A stretch of 62,426 nt of DNA from Bacillus pumilus (GTDB lineage Bacteria > Bacillota > Bacilli > Bacillales > Bacillaceae): NCBI RefSeq assembly GCF_002744245.1, contig NZ_NKHG01000083.1:1-62426 (forward strand), given 5' to 3'. The notes beneath the pieces are model-generated. The model saw nothing but the letters and a program-made list of their open reading frames with translations, searched no databases and was not told the DNA's origin. This document shows positions 22,283-35,172 of this stretch, piece after piece; the first letter of the stretch is position 1, and every line of letters begins with the position of its first letter. The translations under genes were made by a program, and so were the position numbers.

Positions 22283-23641
22283 TTATGAAGTCATTCTCAC
22301 TTTGTCTGTTTGCACGTCATCACTGATACGGACGAATTGTCCTTCGTTATAAGGATAACCTGCCTTTGTCATTTTCACTTTAACCAAACGACCGATCATA
22401 TCCTCTGTACCTTCAAACACAACCTTCATATAGTTATCTGTATAACCTACATAAAGATTGTGCTTTCCGTCTTGTTCTTTGAAGGATTCTTCTGGAATAA
22501 TCTCTAAGACGTCTCCTTCATATGCCGATGCATATTCTTTCGCAAGCTGGTCAGAAAGAGCAATTAAGCGATGAACGCGTTCGTTTTTCACATGTTCATC
22601 CACTTGATCTTCCATTCTTGCAGCTGGTGTACCTGTACGTTTGCTGTAAGGGAATACGTGAAGCTCAGAGAATTGATGGTCTTTCACAAAATTGTAAGTT
22701 TCCATAAATTCTTCTTCTGTTTCCCCAGGAAATCCTACGATCACATCAGAGGTCACAGCAAGGCCTGGTAATGCTTTTTTCAGCTTTGTTAAACGCTCTG
22801 CGAAAAATTCCATCGTGTATTTACGACGCATTCTTTTCAGCACAGTATTAGAGCCAGATTGAAGCGGAATGTGCAAATGTCTGACAATTTTATCTGACTG
22901 ATCGAGCACTTCAATCACTTCGTCAGTAATTTGACTTGCTTCAATGGATGAAATCCGGATTCGTTTTAAGCCAATCACACGTTCATCTAATTCCTTCAGA
23001 AGCTTAGCAAAGTCATAATCCTTTAGGTCTTCTCCGTATCCGCCTGTATGAATACCTGTTAACACAATTTCTTTATAGCCGGCATCCACAAGCTGCTGCG
23101 CTTGATTGATGACCTCTTCTGGATCACGAGAACGAAGAAGTCCGCGAGCCCAAGGGATGATGCAGAATGTACAGAAGTTGTTACAGCCTTCTTGGATTTT
23201 TAAAGAAGCGCGTGTGCGATCTGTAAAAGCAGGAACGTCCAGTTCTTCAAACACGCGTGCTTTCATGATGTTGCCAACTCCATTGATCGGCTGTCTCTCT
23301 CTACGGAATTCTTCAATATAACCAAGCAATTTATGTCTGTCTTGTGTTCCAACCACAATATCGACGCCAGGAATCGCCATGATTTCTGCCGGAGACGTTT
23401 GTGCATAACAGCCTGTCACACAAATGACACCATCTGGGTTATGACGAATGGCTCTTCTAATGACTTGGCGGCTTTTTTTATCGCCTGTATTCGTAACCGT
23501 ACATGTATTAATCACATATACGTCTGCCTTTGATTCATAATCTTTTCTTTCATAGCCCGCTTCTTTAAACAGCTGCCAGATGGCTTCTGTTTCATAGTGA
23601 TTGACCTTACAGCCAAGTGTATGAAACGCTACTGTTCCCAT
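22283..23641 (-). CDS. mtaB: tRNA threonylcarbamoyladenosine methylthiotransferase MtaB
   Basis: 452-residue radical SAM enzyme that adds a methylthio group to t6A at position 37 of ANN-reading tRNAs. The N-terminal UPF0004 domain begins with AFHTLGCKVN. The radical SAM cluster motif EGCNNFCTFCIIPWARG lies near residue 150, and a C-terminal TRAM domain follows. It is the last gene of the dnaK operon and overlaps rsmE by 13 bp. Confidence 0.96.
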   Translation of the reverse strand: MGTVAFHTLGCKVNHYETEAIWQLFKEAGYERKDYESKADVYVINTCTVTNTGDKKSRQVIRRAIRHNPDGVICVTGCYAQTSPAEIMAIPGVDIVVGTQDRHKLLGYIEEFRRERQPINGVGNIMKARVFEELDVPAFTDRTRASLKIQEGCNNFCTFCIIPWARGLLRSRDPEEVINQAQQLVDAGYKEIVLTGIHTGGYGEDLKDYDFAKLLKELDERVIGLKRIRISSIEASQITDEVIEVLDQSDKIVRHLHIPLQSGSNTVLKRMRRKYTMEFFAERLTKLKKALPGLAVTSDVIVGFPGETEEEFMETYNFVKDHQFSELHVFPYSKRTGTPAARMEDQVDEHVKNERVHRLIALSDQLAKEYASAYEGDVLEIIPEESFKEQDGKHNLYVGYTDNYMKVVFEGTEDMIGRLVKVKMTKAGYPYNEGQFVRISDDVQTDKVRMTS

Positions 23642-24411
23642 AATGATTCACCTCTTAATAACTCTGTTTGATAGGAAATAGCAGAAAGCGCGTATAGAGG
23701 AGCTGTTTCCGTTCTTAAAATGCGTGGTCCAAGTCCACAAATGACTGCACCTAGCTTTTCAAGCTCTTCAATCTCCTTTTCTGCCAAACCGCCTTCAGGG
23801 CCAAAAACCACTAATAGGGTTTGTCCGCCTTTCATCTGTTGAAGCACAGTTTGAAACCGGCTTTGCTCTCCTTCTTTCGATGATTCTTCGTATGCAACGA
23901 CACATTTATCGAATTCACCAGCCATTTGAATCAGCTCTTTAAACGTGGATACTGGATGAACGCCGGGAATGATATTCCGGTAGGACTGCTCGGCTGCTTC
24001 TTTCGCAATTTTTTCCCAGCGCTCTCGTTTTTTATGTGACTTCTTTTGGTCAAGCTTTGTAATAGAACGAGCCGCTTGAAATGGGGCAAAAGCACTTGCG
24101 CCAAGCTCTGTGCCCTTTTGGATAATCAGCTCAAGTTTATCTCCTTTTGGCAAACCACTTGCTATCGTCACCCTAATTGGAAGTTCTCTATTCTGATTCG
24201 TCCAGCCTTCAAGGTGACAAATCACTTCTTCCTTTGTTATTGTATCAATTTTACTGAGCGCTTCAAAGCCGTCTGTCGTTAAGCAAAGGATGTCTTGCCC
24301 TGCTTTCATTCGCATGACATTTGAAAGGTGATGTACATCTTCACCCTTGATGACGATGGTTCCCTTTGCCATCACTTCTTCTTTCGTGAGGTCGATAAAA
24401 TATCGTTGCAT
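23629..24411 (-). CDS. rsmE: 16S rRNA (uracil-1498-N3)-methyltransferase RsmE
   Basis: 260-residue SPOUT-class methyltransferase acting on the 30S subunit. A PUA-like N-terminal domain (about 1-70) precedes the knotted domain with GPEGGLAEKEIEEL and LGPRILRTETAPLYALSAISY. The ATG with AGGA upstream gives the family length; the frame opens 17 codons earlier. Confidence 0.95.
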   Translation of the reverse strand: MQRYFIDLTKEEVMAKGTIVIKGEDVHHLSNVMRMKAGQDILCLTTDGFEALSKIDTITKEEVICHLEGWTNQNRELPIRVTIASGLPKGDKLELIIQKGTELGASAFAPFQAARSITKLDQKKSHKKRERWEKIAKEAAEQSYRNIIPGVHPVSTFKELIQMAGEFDKCVVAYEESSKEGEQSRFQTVLQQMKGGQTLLVVFGPEGGLAEKEIEELEKLGAVICGLGPRILRTETAPLYALSAISYQTELLRGESLWEQ

Positions 24412-24434
24412 ACGTGTCCTGACACCTACTCGCT

Positions 24435-25370
24435 TTATTTTTTCGCTATAATGCTGACCCAATCTTCCATTGACAGCACTTCCACAATCTCAAAACCAGC
24501 TTCTTCTAGTGCGGTTTTGACTTGTAACTTCTTCTGACCGATGATTCCTGATGTAATGAAGTAGCCATCTTTCTTTAATAAGGCATATGCTTGATCTGTA
24601 AAGCGTAAAATGACCTCTGCAAGAATGTTGGCAACGATCACATCACGTTCACCTGAAATACCATCAAGTAAATTGTTTTGTTTCACAGTCACTTGATCAT
24701 GAACACCATTTAGTTCGATGTTTTGCTTCGCACTTTCAACTGCAACGGTGTCAAGATCAAAGGCATGAATGTCCTTTGCACCAAGCATCGCTGCGGCAAC
24801 ACTTAAAATCCCAGATCCTGTTCCAACATCAATCACCGTGTCGTTTTCCTTCACATAACGCTCGAGCGCCTGAATGCAAAGAACTGTTGTTGGATGCGTA
24901 CCCGTTCCAAATGCCATTCCTGGGTCCATTTCAATGATCAATTCATCAGAATGAACAGGTGTATATTCTTCCCATGTTGGAACGATGGTGAATTTTTCAG
25001 AGATTTTCACAGGATGATAGTATTTCTTCCATGCGGTCGCCCATTCTTCTTCATTTACTTCACAAATAGACAGCGTATTTCGTCCAAGGTCAATATCGTA
25101 TAGAAGAAGATTGTTGATGGCTTCTTTGATCTCATCTACCGTTTCCATCAAAAAGCTGTTCATCGGGAGATAGGCTTTGACAATAACGCCTTCATCCGGA
25201 TAATCATTCGGATCGAGCTGGTAGATCTCACCGTATACATTTTCACGTTCCTTGATTAAATCAAGCGGGTCCTCAATCACGACACCACTTGCACCTGCTT
25301 CATGCAAAATATTGGTGATCGGTTCCACCGCTTCATTTGTTGTATGGACGCTAATTTCTGACCACTTCAA
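24435..25370 (-). CDS. prmA: Ribosomal protein L11 methyltransferase PrmA
   Basis: 311-residue SAM-dependent trimethyltransferase of L11. The SAM-binding [18 protein letters not shown] motif is in the middle, and NILAEVI is the NPPY-like substrate motif. The start is TTG at 25370, nine bases after GGAG; an in-frame TTG at 25379 touches the site. It lies 22 bp after dnaJ. Confidence 0.95.
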   Translation of the reverse strand: MKWSEISVHTTNEAVEPITNILHEAGASGVVIEDPLDLIKERENVYGEIYQLDPNDYPDEGVIVKAYLPMNSFLMETVDEIKEAINNLLLYDIDLGRNTLSICEVNEEEWATAWKKYYHPVKISEKFTIVPTWEEYTPVHSDELIIEMDPGMAFGTGTHPTTVLCIQALERYVKENDTVIDVGTGSGILSVAAAMLGAKDIHAFDLDTVAVESAKQNIELNGVHDQVTVKQNNLLDGISGERDVIVANILAEVILRFTDQAYALLKKDGYFITSGIIGQKKLQVKTALEEAGFEIVEVLSMEDWVSIIAKK

Positions 25371-25392
25371 TACTACCAACTCCTTATCCGTC

Positions 25393-26526
25393 TTACTCGC
25401 CTTTAAATGCGCGTTTCACCTTATCGAAGAAGCTCATTTCTTGTTCGTCCGGTTTATTTCCGCTCACTTCAGCAAATTTTCTAATGATATCTTTTTGATT
25501 GTCAGTTAAATTCGTCGGTGTCACTACACGTACAACGATATGTTGATCGCCTTGGCCATAGCCACGTACATTTTTTACACCTTTTCCTTTCAGTCTAAAC
25601 TTCGTACCAGTTTGAGTGCCTGCAGGAATTTTTAATTTCACTTTTCCGTGTAATGTCGGTACTTCAATTTCGTCACCTAGTGCGGCCTGTGCAAAGGTAA
25701 GCGGCATCTCACAGTAAATGTCATCTCCGTCACGTTCGAAGAATTCATGCGCTCGCACATGGAAAACAACGAATAGATCGCCCGGAGGTCCTCCATTGAC
25801 ACCTGGTTCACCTTGACCAGATACTCTGAGCTGCTGACCGTCATCCACACCTGCTGGGATTGTCACGTTGATTTTCTTACGCTTACGCACCTTACCAGAT
25901 CCACCACATGTCGAACATTTGTGGTCAATTTGTTTTCCAGTTCCACTACAGTAGTTACATACTCTGCGGTTGACTACTTTACCAAATGGTGTTGATTGCT
26001 CAACATTTAATTGGCCAGAACCGCCGCAATGTGAACATGTCTTCGCCTGCGTCCCGGGCTTTGCACCTGATCCATGACATGTTTCACAGGTTTCTTCACG
26101 AGGGATTTCAATGGTTGCTTCCTTCCCAAATGCCGCTTCTTCAAACGAAAGCGTCATTGTATACTGAAGGTCCGCTCCTTGACGCGGTGCATTCGGATCT
26201 CTTCTTCTGGCTCCACCGCCAAAAATACTAGAGAAGATGTCATCAAAGCCGCCGAAGCCGCCAAAATCTCCTCCTCCACCAAAACCGCCGCCGCCAAAGC
26301 CTTGGTTTGGATCTGTATGACCAAACTGGTCATAATGCGAACGTTTTTGATCGTCAGAAAGGGTTTCATAGGCTTCTTTTACTTCTTTGAATTTCTCATC
26401 TGAGCCAGCTTCTTTATTAATATCAGGGTGATACTTTTTTGAAAGCTTGCGGTATGCCTTTTTGATTTCGTCCTTTGAGGCGCTCTTACCAACGCCAAGC
26501 ACTTCATAGTAATCACGCTTACTCAT
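25393..26526 (-). CDS. dnaJ: Chaperone DnaJ
   Basis: 377-residue class I Hsp40. Domains in order are the J domain with HPD (about residues 33-35), a Gly/Phe-rich linker (about 75-110), four CXXCXGXG zinc repeats (about 145-210) and the substrate-binding C-terminal domain. It stimulates DnaK ATPase and delivers unfolded clients. A terminator-like hairpin separates it from dnaK, which lowers its expression relative to DnaK. Confidence 0.98.
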   Translation of the reverse strand: MSKRDYYEVLGVGKSASKDEIKKAYRKLSKKYHPDINKEAGSDEKFKEVKEAYETLSDDQKRSHYDQFGHTDPNQGFGGGGFGGGGDFGGFGGFDDIFSSIFGGGARRRDPNAPRQGADLQYTMTLSFEEAAFGKEATIEIPREETCETCHGSGAKPGTQAKTCSHCGGSGQLNVEQSTPFGKVVNRRVCNYCSGTGKQIDHKCSTCGGSGKVRKRKKINVTIPAGVDDGQQLRVSGQGEPGVNGGPPGDLFVVFHVRAHEFFERDGDDIYCEMPLTFAQAALGDEIEVPTLHGKVKLKIPAGTQTGTKFRLKGKGVKNVRGYGQGDQHIVVRVVTPTNLTDNQKDIIRKFAEVSGNKPDEQEMSFFDKVKRAFKGE

Positions 26527-26604
26527 CTCTTCACACTCCCGATTTTCTCACATAAATACGATTGTATCATTTTGATTTGACCTTTTTCAATTCCTTTTCA
26601 TCGT

Positions 26605-26646
26605 TGAAAAAAAAAGTCAAAGCCAAGAGATCCTGACTTTGACTTT
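26605..26646 (-). terminator. Partial terminator between dnaK and dnaJ
   Basis: Perfect 10-bp stem (26637-26646 with 26613-26622) and a run of eight or more T on the minus strand. Because dnaJ lies downstream in the same direction, it probably attenuates rather than ends transcription. Confidence 0.85.
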
Positions 26647-26689
26647 CTGACGAGTACGTTTCAGCAGTCTTTTTCAAAAGTAAAGGTGA

Positions 26690-28552
<1,863 letters not shown>

Positions 28553-29110
28553 TTATTGATTTACTTTTACCATAGATGGACGAATGACTCGATCTTTGAG
28601 TTTATAGCCCTTCTGTAATTCTTCTACAACAATATTTGAATCGTAGTTTTCATCTTCAACTTGCATGACGGCTTGATGAAGATTTGGATCGAACTCTTTG
28701 CCGACAGCTTCAATTGGTTCAACGCCCTCATTTTTCAACGCATCTACCAGCTGGCGGTAAACCATTTGCATTCCTTCTAACAAACTTTTCGTCTGCTCAT
28801 TGTCTGGATCGATTCCAAGCGCTCTTTCAAAGTTGTCAAGAGCTGGGAGAAGATCGCTGACAACATGTTGAGAACGATATTTTTGAACGGTCTCCACTTC
28901 AGTTCGAGCACGGCGTTTATAGTTTTCAAAATCTGCTTGAACACGCAGAATTTTGTTTTCTTTTTGATCTAGAAGCTGCTGCAATTCATCAATTTTCTCT
29001 TGGAAGGCAGACTGTTCATCATGCTTTGCTTCCTCAGTATCTGCTTGAACTGCTTCTTCTTGTGCTTCAACCTCTGCTTCTTGTTCAGGTGTCTGTTTTT
29101 CTTCTGACAT
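28553..29110 (-). CDS. grpE: Nucleotide exchange factor GrpE
   Basis: 185-residue dimeric factor that releases ADP from DnaK. An acidic N-terminus precedes a long coiled coil (about 35-95, [20 protein letters not shown] and NYKRRARTE). The C-terminal beta wing ends VIRPSMVKV. The start MSEEKQTPE has GGGAGGTG; the frame opens 18 codons further up. Confidence 0.97.
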   Translation of the reverse strand: MSEEKQTPEQEAEVEAQEEAVQADTEEAKHDEQSAFQEKIDELQQLLDQKENKILRVQADFENYKRRARTEVETVQKYRSQHVVSDLLPALDNFERALGIDPDNEQTKSLLEGMQMVYRQLVDALKNEGVEPIEAVGKEFDPNLHQAVMQVEDENYDSNIVVEELQKGYKLKDRVIRPSMVKVNQ

Positions 29111-29175
29111 TGTGTTCACCTCCCTCAAAAGATTCAAGAATTCAAAGGGGATGTGCCCCCCCACCTTTCATTACC

Positions 29176-30207
29176 CTACTCATCATACAAATTAGAAAGT
29201 GCGTTTGACAAGTCTTTTGATACATGATGCAAAAGACTGACGACTCGCCCATAATCCATGCGGGTTGGACCAATGACGGCAATGGAGCCAAGAGATTTTT
29301 GATCAATCGAATAGGTCGCTGTGATTAAGCTGCAATTTTCCATTGCTTCCAAATTGTTTTCTGAGCCGATTTTAATGGTGATTCCTTGCTGATTTGGATG
29401 AAACAGCTGCATAACATCATTCTTTTGCTCAATAAGCATCATAAGTGCTCGAATACGGTCGATGTCATGAAACTCAGGCTGATTCAACATATTAATCTTC
29501 CCGCCAAAGAAAAGTTTTGATTCATTTTGTGTTGATGTAAATGTGCTGCCAAGCGCATCTAAAATATGATCATAATCTTTTAAATTCGTACGAAGCAGCA
29601 TGACGACTTCTTTATACATCCTGTCCTTCAGCTGATCCATTGGGACCCCAACTAGGCGACTGTTTAGAATATTCATCAGCTTCTCCATATCGGAGACATC
29701 AAGATGCTCAGAGAAGGTAATGGTCTTGTTTTCAACATGTCCGCTGTCTGTAATCATGATCGCCACTGCTTTGTTTGACTGGACGGGGACAAGCTGAATC
29801 TGCTTTAATCGATTTTCACTTAGCTTCGGGCCAAGTACAATCGATGTATAGTTTGTGAGATCTGATAAAATTTCCGCCGATTTTTGAACTGTTTTTTCCA
29901 GCTCAAAAATTTTCTCCTGAAAAGCTGACTGGATGAGCACAAGCTCTTTAGACGACAGTTTTCGTGGAGAGAGCAAATGATCTACATAATAACGATATCC
30001 TTTTTCGGAAGGAATTCTTCCTGATGAAGAATGGGTTTTTTCAATAAAACCAAGTTCCTCCAAATCAGCCATTTCATTTCTAATCGTCGCAGAGCTGAAT
30101 GTAATGTCTTCTTTTTTAGAAAGAGTTCTCGACCCAACTGGCTGCGCCGAACGAATAAAGTCATTAATGATGACTTGCAGAATCAAAAGCTGACGATTTG
30201 TTAACAT
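29176..30207 (-). CDS. hrcA: Heat-inducible repressor HrcA
   Basis: 343-residue repressor that binds CIRCE and needs GroEL for activity. The N-terminal winged helix has [25 protein letters not shown] (about 34-58 in pieces). The C-terminal GAF-like domain ends in [22 protein letters not shown]. The start [10 protein letters not shown] gives the B. subtilis length. It is the first gene of the operon and represses its own promoter. Confidence 0.97.
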   Translation of the reverse strand: MLTNRQLLILQVIINDFIRSAQPVGSRTLSKKEDITFSSATIRNEMADLEELGFIEKTHSSSGRIPSEKGYRYYVDHLLSPRKLSSKELVLIQSAFQEKIFELEKTVQKSAEILSDLTNYTSIVLGPKLSENRLKQIQLVPVQSNKAVAIMITDSGHVENKTITFSEHLDVSDMEKLMNILNSRLVGVPMDQLKDRMYKEVVMLLRTNLKDYDHILDALGSTFTSTQNESKLFFGGKINMLNQPEFHDIDRIRALMMLIEQKNDVMQLFHPNQQGITIKIGSENNLEAMENCSLITATYSIDQKSLGSIAVIGPTRMDYGRVVSLLHHVSKDLSNALSNLYDE

Positions 30208-30221
30208 CATCATCACCCCTG

Positions 30222-30248
30222 TTAGCACTCTCTTTCAACGAGTGCTAA
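30222..30248. promoter_or_regulatory. CIRCE operator
   Basis: Perfect 9-bp arms TTAGCACTC (30222-30230) and GAGTGCTAA (30240-30248) with a 9-bp spacer: the HrcA binding site. It covers the start of the hrcA-led operon transcript and overlaps the -10 region. Confidence 0.98.
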
Positions 30249-30288
30249 TTGTATAAACAAAATTACCAAACTCAAATTAAAATGTCAA
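30248..30288 (-). promoter_or_regulatory. Sigma-A promoter of the hrcA-dnaK operon
   Basis: TACAAT (RC of 30248-30253) with TTGAGT (RC of 30270-30275) 16 bp upstream. A perfect TTGACA (RC of 30283-30288) lies a turn further up and could use a different -10. The -10 abuts CIRCE, consistent with repression. Confidence 0.6.
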
Positions 30289-31428
30289 TTATAACTCACC
30301 AAGAAACGCTTGAAATACTTCATTTCCTAGCAATTTCCCTTTTCGTGTTAAACGAATCCCGATGTCATCTTGTACAATGAGACCTTTTTCTTCTAATTCT
30401 TCAAGAATGGTGGAAAAGAGCGTTTCTGGTGCAGCTCCATATTTTGCTTGGAAGTGATTGCTTTTAATGCCTTCGATTTTCCGAAGACCTAAAAACATTT
30501 CTTCTTCAATCTGCTCTGCCTTGGTGACCTCATGTGTTTCCTTATATGGGAAGCCTGTTTGTTCAATCAGCTCCAAATAGTGTTTCACTGGTCCAGCGTT
30601 CACATTTCGGATGCCATCTACATAGCCATGCGCCCCTGCACCAAAGCCGAAATAATCCTCATTGCTCCAATATGTGAGGTTGTGCTGACTTTCAAAACCA
30701 GGTTTGGCGTAATTGCTAATTTCATATTGTTTGAGTCCGTGGCGCTCCATTTCATCCATGACAAGCTCATACATTTCAGCCTCACGCTCTTGGGGTGGTA
30801 AATGCAGTTTCCCTTTTTGCATCAAGTTGTAAAAAACCGTCTTAGGCTCCACAATGAGTGAATAGACAGAGTAATGCTCTGCACCTAATGAAAAAGCGGT
30901 CTCCAGTGAATTCATCACATGATGCTTTTCTTGATGAGGCAAACCAAACATGAGATCAAGACTAATGTTATCAAACCCAACCGCTCTTGCTCGTTCGAAA
31001 GATGTTAGGACATCTTCCTTTTGATGAACCCGTCCGATTTTTTTGAGCAAGTCATCTTCAAATGTTTGTACGCCAAAGCTTAGCCGATTCACGCCAACTG
31101 ATTTGAGGACATGCAGTTTCTCAAGCGATAGTTCGTCTGGGTTGGCTTCTACTGCAAATTCGATCAAGTCTTTTGACGGCTTTAATACGCGATGAATGCT
31201 GTCCATGAGCTGATCTAACTGACTGACTGTCAGTGATGTCGGGGTTCCTCCGCCAATAAAGATCGTTTTTAGCTCTTGCTCGCCCTTTTGCTCGATCGTG
31301 TGCTGCATCTCTTTTTCAAGTGCGGCTAAGTATTCATCTACTGGCTGCGTTTTGATGAAAAATTTATTGAAATCACAATAGTGACATATGTGCTCACAAA
31401 ATGGAATATGAATGTATGCTGCTTTCAT
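30289..31428 (-). CDS. hemW: Radical SAM heme chaperone HemW
   Basis: 379-residue protein (also annotated HemN). It has the 4Fe-4S motif CEHICHYC (Cys11, Cys15, Cys18), FIGGGTPT and the C-terminal HemN domain. The four-cysteine pattern of true oxygen-independent coproporphyrinogen oxidase is absent, which favours heme insertion chaperone function. It lies between lepA and hrcA and ends one base from the hrcA -35 region. Confidence 0.93.
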   Translation of the reverse strand: MKAAYIHIPFCEHICHYCDFNKFFIKTQPVDEYLAALEKEMQHTIEQKGEQELKTIFIGGGTPTSLTVSQLDQLMDSIHRVLKPSKDLIEFAVEANPDELSLEKLHVLKSVGVNRLSFGVQTFEDDLLKKIGRVHQKEDVLTSFERARAVGFDNISLDLMFGLPHQEKHHVMNSLETAFSLGAEHYSVYSLIVEPKTVFYNLMQKGKLHLPPQEREAEMYELVMDEMERHGLKQYEISNYAKPGFESQHNLTYWSNEDYFGFGAGAHGYVDGIRNVNAGPVKHYLELIEQTGFPYKETHEVTKAEQIEEEMFLGLRKIEGIKSNHFQAKYGAAPETLFSTILEELEEKGLIVQDDIGIRLTRKGKLLGNEVFQAFLGEL

Positions 31429-31456
31429 TTAATGACACCTTCTTTACAGGTAAAGA

Positions 31457-31477
31457 GCCGCAGTTTTTCGCTGCGGC
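31457..31477. terminator. Hairpin between lepA and hemW
   Basis: Perfect 7-bp GC-rich stem (GCCGCAG at 31457-31463, CTGCGGC at 31471-31477). On the minus strand it is followed only by TCTTTACCTG, so termination may be partial. Confidence 0.5.
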
Positions 31478-31505
31478 ACCTTTGTTTGTTTTCGACTATA
31501 AACGT

Positions 31506-31536
31506 CAAGGCGAACCTTGTAAAGCAGGTTGCCTTG
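31506..31536. terminator. Second hairpin after lepA
   Basis: CAAGGC/GCCTTG arms extended by AACCT/AGGTT form an 11-bp stem with one bulge. The T-rich flank (TTATTTTTT) is on the plus-strand side. It probably stabilises or ends the lepA message together with the neighbouring hairpin. Confidence 0.5.
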
Positions 31537-31542
31537 AGGATC

Positions 31543-33381
31543 TTATTTTTTCGGTGTGCTGTCATCCATTTTCAGCACAGCCATAAATGCTTCTTGCGGG
31601 ACTTCAACCGAGCCCACTTGCTTCATGCGCTTTTTCCCTTCTTTTTGCTTCTCAAGAAGCTTTCTTTTCCGGGAAATGTCTCCACCATAACATTTGGCAA
31701 GTACGTTTTTACGCATCGCTTTAATGGTAGAACGAGCCACGATTTTTTGACCGATTGCCGCCTGAACTGGTACTTCAAAGTGCTGGCGTGGGATAAGTTC
31801 TTTGAGCTTTTCTACAATGATCTTCCCTCGTTCATAAGCATAATCGCGGTGAACAATAAAGGAAAGGGCATCGATTTTTTCTCCATTAAGCATGATATCC
31901 ATTTTGACAAGAGTGGATGGACGATAGCCGATCAACTCGTAATCAAAGGACGCATAGCCTTTTGTATTGGACTTTAGCTGATCAAAGAACTCGTAAACGA
32001 TCTCTGCCAAAGGAATTTCGTAAACAATACTGACGCGGTTGGCATCAAGATATTGCATATCAATGAAATTGCCGCGTTTTCCTTGGCAAAGCTCCATGAC
32101 AGAGCCGACATAATCATTCGGCACCATCATTGTTGCCTTCACGTATGGTTCTTCAATTCGCTCAATCTTTTGCGGATCAGGCAGATTGGACGGGTTATCT
32201 ACAACGATTTTTTCTCCGTCTGTCATATATACATCGTAAATAACACTTGGCGCTGTCGTAATGAGGTCAATTTTAAATTCACGTTCAATCCGTTCTTGGA
32301 TGATTTCCATATGAAGCATTCCAAGAAAGCCGCAGCGGAAACCGAAGCCAAGTGCTTGGGATGTCTCTGCCTCATATTGAAGTGAAGAATCATTTAATTC
32401 AAGCTTTTCTAACGCTTCACGTAAGTCGTTATATTTCGCTGTGTCAATTGGATAAAGTCCGCAGTACACCATTGGGTTCAGCTTTCTGTATCCTGGCAGT
32501 GCTTCTTTCGCAGGTTTCTCCGCACTAGTGATCGTATCCCCTACACGTGTATCCCCAACATTTTTGATGGCAGCTGTTAAGTAGCCAACATCTCCAACGG
32601 TGAGTTCGTCTGTTGGCATTGCTTTCGGTGTGAAAACGCCGACTTCAAGCACTTCAAATTCTTTGCCTGTCGCCATCATTTTGATTTTCTGACCGGGTCT
32701 TACGGTACCTTCGACAATCCGTATGTATGCAATGACGCCTCGATACGCATCGTAAAGGGAATCAAAAATAAGGGCTTGAAGAGGTGCTTCTGGATCTCCA
32801 GCTGGTGCCGGCACTTTTTCTACGATTTGTTCTAAAATATCCTCGATCCCAATGCCTGCCTTCGCAGATGTCAAAACAGCTTCAGATGCATCCAATCCGA
32901 TGACATCTTCAATTTCTTCTCTTACACGCTCAGGCTCTGCACTTGGCAGATCGATTTTATTAATAATCGGAAGAATTTCTAAGTTGTTATCAAGAGCTAA
33001 ATAAACGTTTGCAAGTGTCTGTGCTTCAATTCCTTGCGCTGCATCTACAACGAGAATCGCGCCTTCACAGGCAGCCAGGCTTCGGGATACCTCATAGGTG
33101 AAGTCGACATGCCCTGGTGTATCAATCAGGTGCATAATATATTCTTCTCCATCCTTCGCCTTATATTTCAGCTGGACAGAGTTTAATTTAATCGTAATGC
33201 CGCGTTCACGCTCTAAGTCCATGGAATCAAGTAATTGTTCTTTCATTTCTCGTTGAGTAATCGCCGCTGTTTTTTCCAAAATACGGTCCGCCAATGTGGA
33301 TTTGCCATGGTCAATATGGGCGATAATGGAGAAATTTCGAATTCTTGATTGCCGTTCTAATCGTTTTTCTTTATCTGTCAC
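31543..33381 (-). CDS. lepA: Elongation factor 4 (LepA)
   Basis: 612-residue ribosome-associated GTPase that back-translocates or remodels ribosomes and affects initiation and biogenesis. G1 is [10 protein letters not shown] (21-30), G3 DTPGHVD and G4 NKIDLP. EF-G-like domains and the LepA-specific C-terminal domain ([22 protein letters not shown]) follow. It is a single gene between hairpins on both sides. Confidence 0.98.
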   Translation of the reverse strand: MTDKEKRLERQSRIRNFSIIAHIDHGKSTLADRILEKTAAITQREMKEQLLDSMDLERERGITIKLNSVQLKYKAKDGEEYIMHLIDTPGHVDFTYEVSRSLAACEGAILVVDAAQGIEAQTLANVYLALDNNLEILPIINKIDLPSAEPERVREEIEDVIGLDASEAVLTSAKAGIGIEDILEQIVEKVPAPAGDPEAPLQALIFDSLYDAYRGVIAYIRIVEGTVRPGQKIKMMATGKEFEVLEVGVFTPKAMPTDELTVGDVGYLTAAIKNVGDTRVGDTITSAEKPAKEALPGYRKLNPMVYCGLYPIDTAKYNDLREALEKLELNDSSLQYEAETSQALGFGFRCGFLGMLHMEIIQERIEREFKIDLITTAPSVIYDVYMTDGEKIVVDNPSNLPDPQKIERIEEPYVKATMMVPNDYVGSVMELCQGKRGNFIDMQYLDANRVSIVYEIPLAEIVYEFFDQLKSNTKGYASFDYELIGYRPSTLVKMDIMLNGEKIDALSFIVHRDYAYERGKIIVEKLKELIPRQHFEVPVQAAIGQKIVARSTIKAMRKNVLAKCYGGDISRKRKLLEKQKEGKKRMKQVGSVEVPQEAFMAVLKMDDSTPKK

Positions 33382-33461
33382 AATCTATCACTCCTACTAT
33401 AAAACGCGGGTTGCGCTAGGTTAGATTATATCAATAGGGCTGTAAAGATTCAATCGAAATC

Positions 33462-33491
33462 AAGAAAAGCCGCTCATCGATTAGCGGCTTT
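33462..33491 (-). terminator. Terminator after yqxA
   Basis: Perfect stem AAAGCCGCT/AGCGGCTTT (RC arms at 33483-33491 and 33466-33474) followed by TCTTGATTT on the minus strand. Confidence 0.75.
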
Positions 33492-33557
33492 CATCAAAAG
33501 GGGAATATTTCATTAAAAATGGCGTAATGAAATCAATGGTCGTGCCAAATTTAATGT

Positions 33558-33890
33558 TTATTTTCCATTTACCCAATCATACAGAGAACGGGCTGCATGT
33601 GTCATGCCATCAGATAGAGCTTTTCCGGCCTTTGAGAAGGCATTAAAGCTTTCCATTTCTTCAAGCTGCTTTTGTTTTTCTGCTAGATCCTTTTCTGTGA
33701 CGGCTGTCCCTAAGATAGAAGCTTCTCTTTCTTGGTCGTCATTCACTTGAATGGAGAAGGCCCCTTTCAATTGTGGATCATGGTAGCCCTTCATTTGCAG
33801 CATGCCATTATTCGCTTGCTGCATTCCTAAAAAGACACCAAACAGCAAGACCAATCCTAATATAATGGTTTTTCCGATAAATGAGCCCAT
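33558..33890 (-). CDS. yqxA: DUF3679 membrane protein YqxA
   Basis: 110-residue protein with an N-terminal membrane anchor (about 5-27) and a mostly helical extracytoplasmic part. Function is unknown. It follows spoIIP closely, so it probably belongs to that sporulation transcript. The ATG at 33890 is preceded by AAGGTGGTGA with eight bases of spacing and lies 13 bp past the spoIIP stop. The longer frame would overlap spoIIP. Confidence 0.82.
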   Translation of the reverse strand: MGSFIGKTIILGLVLLFGVFLGMQQANNGMLQMKGYHDPQLKGAFSIQVNDDQEREASILGTAVTEKDLAEKQKQLEEMESFNAFSKAGKALSDGMTHAARSLYDWVNGK

Positions 33891-33903
33891 GCCCGTCACC
33901 ACC

Positions 33904-35106
33904 TTAAGAGCGTTTTTTCTCATCCTTTGCTTTGCCATTTACTTTTTCTGCGTCCCAGAAAATTTCACTGAACACATCAGCCGCCGCATTGGATGCATTT
34001 TTTAATTCTTCCATATTATTATCCACACCGCCAAATTCTAAAAGAAGGGCTTTGTCAGATAAATCTTGATTATAGATTCCATTATCGCCAATTTCTCCTT
34101 TAGCAAACACTCCGATGCTTAGTCCTTTATATTTTTTCTCCATCAAATGGTGAAATTCTGTCGCAAGCTTTAAATTCTTCTCATAGCTTTGATTCTTTTT
34201 CCCGATCACAAATGCAATTCTCGCATATTTTTTCCCTTTGATCTCCACAGTGGTATCTTTCTTTCTTCTTGAATCACGGTGAATATCAATTAAATATTCG
34301 AGGTCATCATTTTTAGCGAGCGCTTCTTTTACGACCAATCTCGATTCATTATACGATTGCGGATACTTTAATCCTTTTTGCAGCAGCCTTTTTTCAATTT
34401 CTGTTTTGTCTACTATATTGCCAATTCCTTGTTGATCAAGCGCCTTCCCAAACATTTCCCCGACAAGTGTTACGTTTACTTTTGAGTGCCGTGCATTGTT
34501 TGGGTTGGTTTCCCCTTTTAAAAATGGCAAATATGATTCCGTATTATGTGTGTGATAAATGTACACGGCTTTTCGTTTTCCTGTAGAACGGTCCGGCTCT
34601 TGCTTTTTCGGCTCATCCTCATCGAGCTTGTCCAGCTCAGCTAAATTGGCTTCTTTCTCATCTTTGATGACTTCACTTGGTGGTGGTGATTCCATTGGCA
34701 TGTTGGTATAGTCTGTTCCTTCACCCGCTAAGATGATTTTTGTATCAAAATGTTCAAAGCCTGGCAGCTCTCTTCCCAGAAAACTGCGCGGGTCTTCTAA
34801 ATTGATACTTGTTGCAAGCTTGAGTGACAGCCCAGAGAAATTGAACCCTTTTTGATCTTCTGGGACCGCTGAGGCGAAATATTGGTTTTCCATCCCCATT
34901 AGTGTGGCAAAGAACGCTCCTGACAGCTCATCAGCCACCCCATACAACGATGCTTGAGGTCTAAGCTCAGGTTTTAAGGACGTCAAAGCCCCTGACATGA
35001 CAAATACAACCACAAGAGAGGCAATAAACAAGAAAATACTTTTCACTACTTTTGTTCCATTAATCGCAACGACCAACTGTCGAGGACGGCGGGGTCTTTT
35101 TTTCAT
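33904..35106 (-). CDS. spoIIP: Stage II sporulation protein P (SpoIIP)
   Basis: 400-residue membrane-anchored peptidoglycan amidase and endopeptidase. It drives septal wall thinning and engulfment with SpoIID and SpoIIM. One N-terminal membrane helix (about 21-42) precedes the catalytic domain, which has VYIYHTHNTESYLPFL (zinc His/Glu) and YLIDIHRDS. A CATAGTGTA element upstream suggests mother-cell expression. Confidence 0.96.
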   Translation of the reverse strand: MKKRPRRPRQLVVAINGTKVVKSIFLFIASLVVVFVMSGALTSLKPELRPQASLYGVADELSGAFFATLMGMENQYFASAVPEDQKGFNFSGLSLKLATSINLEDPRSFLGRELPGFEHFDTKIILAGEGTDYTNMPMESPPPSEVIKDEKEANLAELDKLDEDEPKKQEPDRSTGKRKAVYIYHTHNTESYLPFLKGETNPNNARHSKVNVTLVGEMFGKALDQQGIGNIVDKTEIEKRLLQKGLKYPQSYNESRLVVKEALAKNDDLEYLIDIHRDSRRKKDTTVEIKGKKYARIAFVIGKKNQSYEKNLKLATEFHHLMEKKYKGLSIGVFAKGEIGDNGIYNQDLSDKALLLEFGGVDNNMEELKNASNAAADVFSEIFWDAEKVNGKAKDEKKRS

Positions 35107-35138
35107 GATTTACTCCCTCCAGCACGCTTTCTAGTAAT

Positions 35139-35147
35139 TACACTATG
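35139..35147 (-). promoter_or_regulatory. Candidate sigma-E-type -10 element for spoIIP
   Basis: CATAGTGTA (RC of 35139-35147) lies about 32 bp before the spoIIP ATG and fits the CATA---T pattern shared by sigma-E and sigma-K. No clear -35 is seen. Confidence 0.35.
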
Positions 35148-35172
35148 AGCGAGCTAGAGGAAGTAGAACCGA